Source: Halichondria panicea (lineage: Eukaryota > Porifera > Demospongiae > Suberitida > Halichondriidae). Taken from it: a DNA stretch of 64,000 bases. Both the position numbers and the translations under genes were made by a program. Below are positions 34,201 through 46,300 of the stretch, one piece after another. How positions within the stretch are numbered: the first letter of the stretch is position 1; every line of letters begins with the position of its first letter. A model generated the notes under the pieces. The model had not been told where the DNA came from, ran no database searches, and saw nothing but the letters and a program-made list of their open reading frames with translations. The stretch spans positions 2,485,502 to 2,549,501 of the forward strand of contig NC_087393.1 of the NCBI RefSeq assembly GCF_963675165.1, given 5' to 3'.

Positions 34201-37200
34201 GCAAGCATATACTAGTAAGCACCGAACTGCTTCTGCTACCAGCAACGCCATAGTTTTCCAACTACGCAGGCACTTTAATGTGCAAGGTTTTGCTATGAAT
34301 ATCATGAAAATTTTACTGAATCTTTCATCCGGTTTTGGATGATTGGTGTTGAATAATTGAGGCTCAACTGCGTTCCCAGCTTTCTCCTGTTCTTTTGTTC
34401 TCAGCTGTTCTCCTGTTCTCAACGTTCTACTGTTCTCAGTGTTCTCTGCATTATCATAAGTTCTCAGAGACCAAGAGCACGCAGAGAACAGGAGAACATT
34501 AGAACAAGATAACGCTGAGAACAAGAGAAGGTGGAGAACAGGAGAACAGGAGAGCAATTAAGATCACCCTGGAAAAAGTGTAGAACAAAAGAATGTATAT
34601 CCCACCGTACATACGTAGTACACATACATGCATACACACATACATGCATCCTTATGTATGCTAATGATAGTCATGTCTCATGAATAATCATTAGCATATC
34701 CACCCCCACATGAATCGTGACTAGGGCTTGCCCAAAATTGTGCCTATTATGGCTATTTTTTACTGCTCATATTTTACCTTTGGCCAGTGTGTAGTCCACT
34801 GACACAATCGGTGTCTCCAGCTCAAAGGTCCACTTACGAAGGTAAAACTGAAATGGTCATAATTAGTGTGTTTAATTAACACAGTCTTTTGATATTATTT
34901 TAAATTTTATTACCCATTACGTTACAAAATCTGCAGCTGATGATGGTTGAAATAGCAAGCAATTTTGCATGCTCCTTACCATTTGTACCCATTTTTGTCA
35001 AAAATTGCCTATTAGGCTAAATATTTTGTTCATTAGGCTTCTGCTCCAGGGTTACCTATTATGCTCAAAATGCATAATTATAGTCATCACATCAAGAGTG
35101 CATGAATATGCATGGACTGGCTACAAACATGGTACAAATGACAGTTCTTCTCGTTGCATTTTGTGCTCAACACTGTCTTAGGAATACATATAGCTAGGGA
35201 ACATCATCACAACACTCACACTTTACACCTTGGGACAATAAAGTTTGCAGTTTGCACCAGTATTGCACAGTCAACTTCTATGGGAGGTGATTCCCGCCAA
35301 AATGTGATAATTCTTTTTTGGGCGTCTTTTTCTTTTTCAGAGCATAATTGTGTTGGGGCAAATTTTTTTTACGGGGTATGTGTTTTTTTGTATAGGATAT
35401 GGTTTTCTGTATGGTCATGTTTTTATGGGTATGTTTAACTTTTTTAGCTTGTCCAGGTTCACTAAACCGAACGTCACAGATATTCACGATATGAGCATGG
35501 CCTGGAGACGGGAATTTTAATCCGCTTGGATTCGAGGCTAGGCCATACCCATCTAAACAGTCACAGTAGTCCAAAATAGTACTCATATAGTGCAACTTGC
35601 TTGCTTTTATTGCTGCCATTCCTTGCTGTCTGGTACCACTTGTCAATGAATGATTCATACTTGTCTTTGAATTGTCATAATTATACCCTAGTATCTGCTT
35701 TAATTCTGTGAGAACTTCCCAAACAAAGGATAATTTTGCCTCGGTGACATGGCTAGTTGCAAGCCACGCCCCTTCTTGAACATAACTGGACGTTAATAGA
35801 TTTGCAAAAGTAGTTTGAAAGTTCCCTGTTATACTATAGCCATTCCATGCACGATTGTATATAAAAGTCTGCTACATGTCCAAGATGTCCGACATTCCAA
35901 TGACATAATTTATAATTTCATCACTGCAAATGGAGGTTAAAGATAACTGCAGTGCAGTGTGGTCTCGGTTTCCATATAGGTCACATGTGCAGTGCAATTG
36001 GCTCTAACTGCATTATATCATATAATTATTGGCACTGTATTTCCTTTGATTCGGAGGTTAAAAGGCAACAAAACTGAATAGTTGTAACGCTTTAATACAA
36101 GCCGTTATTGTTTGCAAACTGTGCTAAATCAGCTGCTAACTCAGCTGCTGTATTCGGAGCGTATCAGTTTACTCGCTGACATTTTACCACTTTTTGCAGG
36201 TATTCGCTACCTATCCCCTTTGAAGATAGTTGGAGCACAGAGGAGAAAGTTGTAGCGACTAAAATTTATATAAGCATGGTAGGTAGGTGTACCAATTATT
36301 GTTTGTATGTTGTAATGTTATTATAAGCGTAATTATATAATAGTATAATACTATTGCTGAGCATGTCTGCATGCATGACTTGTGATGTTTTCTTTGCTCA
36401 TGAATGCAAGGCATGACCATTGTTTACCTTTGTTATTACGTAATGCCCATGTGATTTACTACAGTGCTTTTCAAGTCAGCACGAATCACTATACAAGTTC
36501 AATACATTTGGCCTGGACGTTATCACGTGACTGCAATGACATCAATGCACTGAACTTGTAGTGATTCGTGAAAAGTTGAATGTTGAATGAGTACTCACAA
36601 TAACAAGCCACTAAACCATAAAGCGAGTCTAGATCTAGGTGGCTGTCACAGCTTTGTGGTGTATTCTGAGTACTCACTTCAACATTGAACTTTGAATAAT
36701 CTTCAACCTACTTGAAAAGTACTGTATATAAAGAACGTATACCATGCACAGGTAGAATTTTGGAGAATTTGTAAATTGGTAGTTGCCTTTCTTTCATACA
36801 CGGGTATCTGAACGATAGTTACGGAGAGGAGATAAATAATGTGATGTGAATTTGGCGAAGTGCAAAATAGTCCAATGATCAGGGTGCAAGGTATAAATTA
36901 AATGTACATTTTCCTCATGAAGAATAATTATTATGATTTGCTTGTAATAGCATACGTACGCACCAGTATCATGACTGCATGTGCCTGAAAATTTTATTTT
37001 TTATACAGATACTGTCGCACTTTGAGATTCAGTACATCGAATTCTTACAACACCTACTTGAACAGGTAATAATTACATAGTGTCACTGCAACTTTCGATT
37101 TCACACTATTTTTTTATCAGCGGTACGAGATCCTTATCAGAGATGAGCGTCTCCGATTTAATTCATCTGTGTCTGATCAAGTAGTTCATACATGCACTTC

Positions 37201-38659
37201 AGATCAGAAATGGAACCAACATGTGAGTATCACTGTATCATGATCATCCATTTGAAATTGTATGCTGTGCTAGTATTTTCGTATTGAGCTGAATTGACTA
37301 TCTGTACGTACGTCAGTGTGTAATTTATAATGATGTTGCCTGCTCTCATGCACTTGTATGTATACAGCATACTGTCTATGAGCCATTTTTGAGAGAGGGT
37401 GTTGATGCCACTGTTTTACTTCTCCAGAAGATAAGCATGAGGTATAATTATGGATTCACTTTTGTCACTCTATTTACATGCATCGGGGAACGATTATAGA
37501 CTCTTGTATGCATGCTTCTGATACCTGTGTTGGCATACGTATCGTACTACCTCATGTATACTAGCCTCGATTCTACTCAGGGAAGTGGGCCTGGTATCGA
37601 CTGTTTGCGCATGCGCTAATATCCCCCCGGTATCTGGGGGCTTTGGACTCAGTAAAACTATGACATCACAACGAACGGAAGTGGATTGAAGGAAGTAGAT
37701 AGAAATTTCGATTGAAGGTTCTAGCCCATCGGATAGTATTCTCTGATAGCTACCCTTAGCCTGCTATATGTTAACAAAAGACTCACAGCCTGCAACAGTG
37801 TGGATGACGATTGTCTGAACGGAGTGAAAGCTGACAAGAGCCTATATGGACAGGCCACGCCCATTTAACACTAACTTTGGTGAAAGTAGTCTACTATACT
37901 ACTGCTACTGATTCTATCAGAAGAAATAGCTGTACAACAAACCTACACAGCTCTGTCTCCAGCTAGCTAGCTATATAGCTCTGCATGTGTATGACTTTTG
38001 GATATTTTCTCTGATGAATTAGTACAGTAGAACCTCGATTATCCGGCCCTCCATTATCCGGAACCTCGATTATCCGGCTTGGCAGTTTTCTTTTTATCAG
38101 ATTAAATTATTCTGAAAATGGGCGTGTCCCTAAAATGCGCATGCGCGTTGCAGCTTTTACCATGGAGACATACCTGCTTATCTTCTGCGCATGCGCAGAC
38201 AACCAGTGGCACTGCTGTTTATCAATAAAGTGGGTGGATCAAGGCGTGGTTTATCTTTTCGATTATCCGGCCTGCTTCTGGAACCAAGGTGTCCGGATAA
38301 TCGAGGTTCTACTGTATTATAGAAAATTTTACGGGAAAAACTATCCAATAATTTTGCGCATGCGCAAGCAGTCGATAGCAGGCCTTCTTTTCTATGAAGG
38401 CCGGTGAAGGAGGCTACATGTATACAGGTATACTACAGTTGATTATAAGCTATACTTTTCTCCTGGACATGACGTTTTGTATGCACATGAGTTCATCTCA
38501 ATCAGTATTTGAGGTACATTCTTCATTTATCTCACATACTGTTCTTGTTTGCACAGATCAATATTAAAGGTCTGCATTGGAAACTTTATAGAACACTTAA
38601 TTCATCGTGTGTTGAGTCTAGACAATATTTTTTCTTTTTTAAAACATTGTTCTGTGTAA
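31211..38659 (+). CDS. Membrane-anchored JmjC / cupin_8 Fe(II)/2-oxoglutarate oxygenase
   Basis: Fifteen exons: 31211-31370, 31511-31565, 31744-31797, 31862-31934, 32110-32229, 32283-32350, 32589-32658, 32709-32855, 33286-33350, 33785-33928, 36200-36278, 37009-37065, 37121-37222, 37368-37441 and 38557-38659. They total exactly 457 codons. A basic N-terminus is followed by one hydrophobic segment (LIMCSVALAVVAALALLWLP), so a type II anchor is expected. The catalytic cupin has the iron ligands in THAHYD, a 2-oxoglutarate Lys candidate in LQGRKRF, NPDNKKFPLF, RPGDMLVVPPFW and the distal His in HHVET, then VNVW. These match the FIH/TYW5/JMJD-type hydroxylase core. About 150 C-terminal residues (from YSLPIPFE) form a helical extension. 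An in-frame ATG at 31139 would add 24 residues; 31211 has the better context (ACAATGG). Substrate unknown. It is convergent with the SPRY/RING gene. Confidence 0.88.
33929..36199. other. 2.3-kb intron of the JmjC gene
   Basis: No exon is seen. At 34030-34110 there is a fragment of the 49749-50107 pogo-like family (GCCTCGATTATTTGAACACC). At 34379-34553 there is the GTTCTC inverted array. The remainder is AT-rich without readable structure. Confidence 0.55.
34379..34553. repeat. Inverted array of TGTTCTC / GAGAACA words
   Basis: The left half has repeated TGTTCTC words spaced 10-20 bp apart. The right half carries GAGAACA words in the inverse pattern, with a centre near 34470. The whole folds into a long imperfect hairpin. 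It lies in the 2.3-kb intron of the JmjC gene. Confidence 0.65.
36478..36573. repeat. Hairpin element related to 7767-7890
   Basis: The arms CACGAATCACTATACAAGTT and AACTTGTAGTGATTCGTG are inverted around ATCACGTGAC, within TTTTCA..TGAAAA. The words match the 7767-7890 hairpin. It sits in a JmjC gene intron. Confidence 0.6.
38025..38314. mobile_element. pogo/Tigger-like MITE (CAGTAGAACCTCGATTATCC)
   Basis: The perfect inverted ends CAGTAGAACCTCGATTATCC and GGATAATCGAGGTTCTACTG are flanked by TA (38023-38024, 38315-38316). Inner direct copies of CCTCGATTATCCGG follow the left end. It lies in the last intron of the JmjC gene, 240 bp before the final exon. Confidence 0.85.
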
Positions 38660-38974
38660 TTTTCTTTCCATTTGCCTTTTATAAACATAATAATTATTTA
38701 TAATCATGAGCTTATAGTTTATGATTATTCGTGTAACACTGCACTATAGCTATAATAAATACATGTACATACATGCATGTATATACAATACGGCAGGTGT
38801 ATTCATGCTCACATGATTAAATTTGCTATAATGCTATATAAATGTAGCGTATTTTGTTAGTTGTTGCATTATAATTACTTTTGTTACACTTCAACTATAT
38901 ATAATGACTTATAATTATAATTAACATGACTGTACTATAATAATAGTATGTCGAGGAACACAAACGAACACTAG

Positions 38975-40948
38975 CTAACAAAATAAATTCCACATCTTAA
39001 AGTGTTTATGGTTATGTACACCGCAAGGACAACTCCCACATTCACACAAATGTTTTGCACACAGAAATCTATCCCCGCAAGGAAGAGCTACGCAATCCAC
39101 CGGGTTTTGGCAGTTTCGACATTTAATTTTTGGATCTATAACGAGTGCTTTATAGTCAATTTTTGATTCTTTGTACTCTCCATCTGGCTGTACAGCCATT
39201 GATTGAAGCCTTGTGAATCGATTAGGAATACCTGTTTCATATCCTGAGTCGTGCCGTTCCGTTGAAACTGACTGTACGAGTCTTGGTGTTGCTTCATAAT
39301 GTATCAATGTAACTCTCTTTTCCATGCCTGCATAGAAAGCCACCAAAGGTTTAATAGGAGTAGAGATACCAGAAAATGCAATGCCTTGATCGTTGCCGTT
39401 AATTGCATACTGTATTGTTGCTTGGCTCTCATTAACATCAATGATCATTTCCAGTAACGAGCCAGTCATCCAAAACTCCTCCAAATGCTTCGGAAGCTCA
39501 TTTCCCTTATTATACAACATTCCTTGGAATGACCTGAATACGTAAATATCTGGAGAAGAAAAGATGTTTCCTATTCCATTTATTCGAATATTTTTTGAAT
39601 TTAGCACATTTGTCACTCCTACACACACACTTGCTCCTTGGTCCATTTCGATAACGAAACTAAATCGGTGCAGGCAATTTTTTTCGCATACGACATTTAA
39701 TAAGCACAGCGAATTTCCTCCCTGATTTTTCTCTCGGCACACTGTCATTCTATCGGATGACAAGGTTATCAACCCAGATTTACCTTGAGGTTCAAAGTGA
39801 ACTTTATCATGTATTGGCGAAGGTACACTTTGCTGAGCGAAAGGTATTTTTTTGGGTGTTATTACAGAAGATGTGTACGATATTAGTCTAACAGCCTTTT
39901 CATATGAAGCATAGAAGCATACTACCGGCTGAACCACTTCTGGTATATCTGTGAAAATGGTACCCAAGGATACGTCATCCTTCAACAATTCGATAGTACG
40001 CTCTTCCATGTTCACAACAAGCTCAATAAGGATTGAGCCTCCGTGCTGCCATCCTAATGCTCCAGTCGATTTTTCTAGTTGTTTTCCGTCACAATAAAGT
40101 AGACCGCGATAAGACCTCCACAACATTAATCCGGGATGACGATAAATATGCTTCATCACATCTTTTATATAATCGTCAGACAGCCGAAAAGGATGCCTTG
40201 CCACGCCTATGCAGAGAGATGCACCGAAATCTGATTCAATACTGAATTTGATTTTGTGAATCCCAATTTTTAGTAATTTGCTAAGAAGGGCATAACCATT
40301 CCCTTGTTGAGTGGCATTTCTTGATAAGGATTTTCCATCTTTCGAAACTTCAATTACTCCTTGGTACCTATCGAAATTTACATGAATGTCGTTTTCGTTT
40401 TCCGCTGTAGGAACTTGGTCGGCTGTTCCATCATTTGTAAGATCGATCTGGATAGCTTTTCGGCCAGTTTGTAGTGCACCAGCAAACACATTGACAAAAT
40501 CAGTCTCGTTTATTTCAGGGATATCGAAGAAACTCTTCACAAAAGATTCACCAGGATTTTGTACCTTCAACATAGAAGGAGACGTCACGCTGAGTTCTAC
40601 CGTTACAATCGCTCCTGTTTTGATCCGAGGTAGGTCCCCTTCAACTTTTTTACCTCTGATATACAGACTGCCTGATACCAAGTCTATAAAGGATACATCA
40701 GGATTCTCTTTCAGCCACAAATCGTCCAAATTCGGTGGTACATGGAATATGCCAACAACAGGTTCTGCCTGAGGTCCGTACTGTATCATGAATTCAAACT
40801 TTAACTGTTTTCGCTTTCCAAATAGTGTCTCAGCCGCAAGAAACACTACACTATTCGTTGTTTGGGCATATAGAAGAACACAGAGTAAACCTGCCTTTAT
40901 AAACTGAACTCCAATGGAGTGCCTTGATTTGTCAAACAAAACAGCCAT
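38975..40948 (-). CDS. Multi-SPRY-like protein with C-terminal RING-like motif
   Basis: An uninterrupted 657-residue ORF on the minus strand, the only single-exon gene here. The ATG has a good context (AACATGG) and an in-frame TGA just upstream. Three related blocks of about 170-190 residues look like SPRY/B30.2 folds. The second and third are clearest, with GASLCIGV/GASVCVGV, LWRSYRGLLY/VFRSFQGMLY and PVVCFYASYEKAVRLI/PLVAFYAGMEKRVTLI. The last 48 residues are Cys/His-rich (CRNC, LPCGDRFLC, KH, SCPC). They resemble a C-terminal RING of the IAP/Neuralized type, with Asp where a ligand His is usual. A ubiquitin-ligase role is inferred from that. A hydrophobic stretch (GLLCVLLYAQ) near residue 20 is odd for a cytosolic protein. 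The gene is convergent with the JmjC gene and divergent from NPRL3 (510 bp). Intron loss or retrocopy origin is possible. Confidence 0.85.
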   Translation of the reverse strand: MAVLFDKSRHSIGVQFIKAGLLCVLLYAQTTNSVVFLAAETLFGKRKQLKFEFMIQYGPQAEPVVGIFHVPPNLDDLWLKENPDVSFIDLVSGSLYIRGKKVEGDLPRIKTGAIVTVELSVTSPSMLKVQNPGESFVKSFFDIPEINETDFVNVFAGALQTGRKAIQIDLTNDGTADQVPTAENENDIHVNFDRYQGVIEVSKDGKSLSRNATQQGNGYALLSKLLKIGIHKIKFSIESDFGASLCIGVARHPFRLSDDYIKDVMKHIYRHPGLMLWRSYRGLLYCDGKQLEKSTGALGWQHGGSILIELVVNMEERTIELLKDDVSLGTIFTDIPEVVQPVVCFYASYEKAVRLISYTSSVITPKKIPFAQQSVPSPIHDKVHFEPQGKSGLITLSSDRMTVCREKNQGGNSLCLLNVVCEKNCLHRFSFVIEMDQGASVCVGVTNVLNSKNIRINGIGNIFSSPDIYVFRSFQGMLYNKGNELPKHLEEFWMTGSLLEMIIDVNESQATIQYAINGNDQGIAFSGISTPIKPLVAFYAGMEKRVTLIHYEATPRLVQSVSTERHDSGYETGIPNRFTRLQSMAVQPDGEYKESKIDYKALVIDPKIKCRNCQNPVDCVALPCGDRFLCAKHLCECGSCPCGVHNHKHFKMWNLFC

Positions 40949-41457
40949 GTTTCAGTAATAGACCTAACAGTGCCAAGCGCAAGCACGATGTGAAGTATCC
41001 AGCCTTTCGATTTAGCTGTATTGATGAATGAAATAAGCAGAGGTAGTTTAAAACAGGAACCTGGATTTGCTGACAATATAGTTAGATGATCTAGATACAT
41101 GTAGATCTAGCTAGATCTATAAATACAAAATGCCACATCACAATGACTAATCATGAGCTAATTTCAGCCTTTAAAGTGATGCTATAGACTATATTTACAT
41201 ACCATGGCATGTATATCTACACACCATATTCTAGATATTATGTCCATACTTACTTACAACACAAAAGTGATCCACCTAGAACTAAATCTTCAGTGTCTCA
41301 GTCTCAGTATAGTATTAGTAGATCTACCCTCTATCTTTGGTCTACCATGTACAAGGTACAAACAATGATATGTATACGCCCCTCCCACTTTTGAGCTAGC
41401 TATATAGCTAGAGCTAGTTCTACATTGACTACGTACGTATACCAGGGACGTGTTGCT

Positions 41458-43309
41458 ATGTCGGTAGCAGTGGGGCTAGTCACTAGTGGAAGCAGGGGCA
41501 ACCGGCTTGTTTTTTATCACAGAGGAGGTGAGCCATTGCTGGCCACACCATGGTGGTTTTCCAATTAATTGATACTGAATTCCTTTTATCATGGATTTAG
41601 TCAACTAGGACTGAGTCGACTACTGGGCCACGTAAAATCTATATTAGCTGGGCGTGGCCCAGCCAACCGTTCTGATCTGACGGGTGGCGGGGGGGTTGTA
41701 CTGTCATGTTGTGGCACGGTACATATGCAATACTGCCCTGTTAGCATCATGAATAAAATTATGAAGCATATTTGAATCATGAATATCGTTATCTTAGAAT
41801 AACTGTAAATCGTGCCCCCTGGCCACCCGTACCGTCAGAACGGTACCCAGCTAAGTCTATATGTCGATTTACATGGAGTTATGATTACGACATAATTATT
41901 CATTGAAGATTTATATACTACATGTAACAGGCCTATGAATATCAGATCTACTACACACACTGTAATACATGTAGGTTATTTTCGTATGGTGGTATCATAT
42001 GGTGAGCATTTTGTTTCAAAATGGCGATACAAAATACCATGTGTTGGTGTACCAAAAATCATTTATCGACTTTATCTGGTAGGGATCGACTCGATGTGTT
42101 ATATCAACTCGATTTTATCGACTTCATATGGTAAGGATTGACTCGATGTCATATCGACTGCTTCTGGTAAGGATCGACTCGATTCCAGGCCGCTGGGGGA
42201 AAAGGCTAGTTTCCAGGGCGGCTTGATATCGTGGCTATCTACGGCTGTACTTGCAACAAAAGCGCTAGGCTCAGACAAGGCCAGTACTGAGACTCTTGAG
42301 GCCACAGGCACGCCTGCGCCTACAGCAGGTCAGAGTAGCTGACCTTCCAGGCACGCCTGCAGAAGGTCACAGCAGCTTACTTGTGCTGGGTCGAGGTAGA
42401 TCTAATTAAATCACTAAATGCTTGTCTACTTGAGTTCATGAAACATAGCAAGTAGCTGCTGTATGATCTCAGGCTCAGAAGATCCCATCTGAGCTACTCT
42501 GAGCTGCTGTAGGCGTGCCTGTGGCCTCAAGAGTCTCAGTGCCTTGTCTGAGCCTAGCGCCTTTGTTGCTAGAGTACAGCCATATCAGGCCGCCCTCGAA
42601 ACTCGCCTTTTACCCCAGCGATCTGGAATCAAGTCGATCCCCTTACCAGAAGCAGTCGAGTTGATAAAACACATCGAGTCGATCCTTACCAGATGAAGTC
42701 GATAAAATTGAGTTGATAAAACACATCGAGTCGATCCCTACCAGATGAAGTCGATAAAATCGAGTTGATAAAACACATCGAGTCGATCCCTACCAGATGA
42801 AGTCGATAAAATCGAGTTGATAAAACACATCGAGTCGATTTATCCTTCCAGTTTGGGACACCAACACATAGTATTTTGTATCGCCATTTTGAAACAAAAG
42901 GCTCACCATAGCATTTATTGTAAGAGCATCATTCAAAAATTAAAAGAGTGGGTAATGATCGACCATGATTGTTGTTAAAAACGATCGATGCCAAAAGACT
43001 AAAATGAATGGGCTGCATCAGTAGAGCCTTGCAGCTAGCTCTCTTCTCACTCCTGCAGCTAGACCTAACTACTAAGTGAGTAGCAACACTTCATGGGCAA
43101 GTTTTTCTACGCATTCTTCTGAAAAGGCTGCAATGGCATTCCAAGTAAGCATAACTCAAACCAAGTAGTCTGCTCGCGAAACTAGCATTATTTTGCAAAT
43201 TCACGAATTAAAATCCAAGAAAACATGACTAGAAGCCTTATACTTACACTTCACTGATCCTTCAGCAGCTGTAGCAGTCTACACAGACATACAGACAGAC
43301 AGACAGACA

Positions 43310-43383
<74 letters not shown>

Positions 43384-46300
43384 ACTGTATACCTCGCTTG
43401 CGCATGCATACCGTGGCATAATTATAGTAGTAAATATCCTTTTAGGCCTGAAGTTTGGCTTGGTTTGTATCTATGTTGCACGTTGACCTGCCTATTGGCC
43501 GACCACCTGTATAATATACATTGTCGTAATGATCTTCATGTATCGTTATTTCACACTAATAGGCACTGTGACGACACATGAGGATGTTGCAAGGTATTAG
43601 AGTTGTGTATAATACCGTATAATTTGAACTTAAATTCTTCTCTTGCAGTGTTCTACCTCCCACCACTCTAGCTGAGATCTTAGCTCCTAGCTCACTTATG
43701 GTTGACAGGAAGTTTGAGCTCAGTGTTGATCAATGGAGATTTGTGGGGCATCCATTCTCCGTATACAATGGAACGTTTTCAATTACTTTTAATGTAGTAT
43801 TCGTATTAGAGGTAAGTGTATTGTACACGTTTGTCAAGGTCCCTGATCTTGGTTTCTGATACAGTCACATTGCTCTGAAAAATTGATTGAAGCTTACGAC
43901 CATCTTTCACACCTGATCGGGTCAGCAATTGTTCATGAGGAAAAAAAGTTGGTTGCACAGAATTGAAGCTTGTGTTTTTCCCCCCTAACTTGTTTACCTT
44001 TTCATCGTCATTTACTTTCAAAAGCTAAGACGATGCAGTCACTATGTTGAAAGTTGTTGGTACCGTATAGCAGGTAATTTTCGTGGGGTAAATTCGTTAT
44101 TTTTGTGGGCAAGCTGACCTCCACGAAATGCCCCAAATAGGCGTGGTTTACCAGGCAATGCAGTCAACAAAATGTTTATTCACGAAAATGAGTGCGTTCC
44201 CGCTTTACGGTAATCAATACCTGTAAATAAAAGTCATTCTATCTCCTAAGTTCTGCATGGGCCTGCTGATTTCTTTTACTTAATTGATTGTACATATAGG
44301 TGTGATTTCTTGTGTCAAGAGGTCAATTTGCTAATGCAGCTTCTTGAGGAAGCAGACATTCCAGACCCTTCAGCAAGTAAGTATATTATTTGATTTGGTA
44401 AGGTCGCTATGGCAATAGCCACCTACGTTAACATACATGTATCATAATACCATAGCATAAAGGGGAGTAAGCAACTACTATACAGCCCGTACAAACCCAT
44501 TGTTGTCTGAGTATGTCATAGTACTAAATTGCTGATTTGGCTCATTCGTAAATTTCGCTCGCAAAACAGTAATGCGGTATAATAATGTATAGAAGAAGTG
44601 TTACAATGTGTACCGTAGATGCTGTCAGTGACAGCCCTTGTGATAATAAGGGGGGAGTGGTGGAATCAGTTTAATTCTTCACGTATTGTTTTGCCGTGTT
44701 GTAGTACAAACTTTACCTAAAGCATAGTTACCCTCATCAATCCCTTGATAGAAATATTGCTGTGCTGTGTTGTGACAGTACATCTTAGACACAGTAAGAT
44801 AGTTTCCCTCTACACAACATTAAGTCTTTATGGGTATGTATATATAGGAAACATTATGTTGGTCAGGTGTCGTGGGTGAGTCGAGGGGGTACTAATACAA
44901 CAGTTGGCACTTGTATAGTGCAAATGCCATATGTTATAGGTGGACAATTTCAAGTGCGCCATTGCAGCGAATAATTACTTTGGCTCCAACTACTTTTTAC
45001 GACAAAGTTCATTATAGTTGAGGATATGGTATTATTAGTATAATATATATTACTACTATTACTGCACTAGAATTTGTAGTGCTATTAATACCGTATCACA
45101 TCAATACCAGTAATTGCTTGTTGTCAAGCTGTAATTGCACGGAAGTTGTTTTGTAATAACGCTGCTGCTAAGAATGCAATGTTATACTTGTGCAATGAGC
45201 ACTCATAATAAGCACTGGCTGGGTAAATTGCATTCGGCAAATTAGAGGCCTTGCTATTGCTTGTTACTCGCGCTATTAATCCCATATCACACTCTTCCAC
45301 TGTGAATTTTGCAAGTGTTTACAGCATTGCAAAAATGCCCAAAATAATATTGCAAATACCTACTTACCTGTATATATATATACCAATGACATCATGATCC
45401 TTGTCTGGTGTGAAGAAACGTTCTTATTATTTAAGTCTCTGCTAATCTATAAGTATGAGAACCCTCACACTACATGGTGGCAGCGGTGTGATGGCGGATG
45501 ACGAAGCACCTCCAAAACAGGGAAAGTTTGTCCAATCTCAAGCTTCCAGGACCGTTTAACTTTATATGAAGACCCTCGTCGTTTTAACCAATACCATGCA
45601 TGCACAGTGCTGGACAGAGCATGCTGAGGATACAAGGACTGTCAGTACGTTGCTCTATTGCATGGGCGAGGACGCAGAGGACGTGCTTACCTCTACAAAC
45701 ATCACCGATGAATGAAGAGAGGCAGCACTCATTGCAAAACTCGACAGATTCTTGCAGGCCAGACGAAACAATTTTCGAGAGAGCCAGCAGAGACCAAGCC
45801 GAATGTGACAGTGCAGTGCTGAACAAAAACTTGCCTATACAGTTTGTACTATACGGAGCAGCACTGAAAGACGACCTGCGTTGTAGTAATCAAAGACAAA
45901 GCACTGTCTTAGAAACTTCGGATGGATGCAACACTGACTCACATTGAAGAAGTCTAAGATGCAAGTAAGTTCCTTTGAGTTGGATTTGATACCCATTCTC
46001 AACACCAAACAACTTCACGAGCCCTAAGATTTCAACCTGATACTATAGCACGGTATGATGTTACAGTACAACATGTACCCGGCAGAGAGCTATTTACTTC
46101 TACTGTGGTGCGGATTATCAGACTGGTGAGAATACCTGGGCTCTATACATATTTCGATCTTGTTTTCTCTTTTGTAGTGTAATAATAGTTAGACACTGTT
46201 TTGAAGGGGTCTATATATGGGATTTAGAAGCCCAAGGGCACTGCTTTAGTATCCCTATAGCGTAGCGAGGGTATACTACAAGTGCCTGAGGGCTCCTAAA

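Noticed and set aside
43285-43379. Possible CRISPR-like or structured array at the CA tract
   Set aside because: It is a plain CAGA/CA microsatellite; no spacers are present.
45584-45826. Antisense ORF over the gag remnant
   Set aside because: Shadow of the sense-strand retroelement reading.
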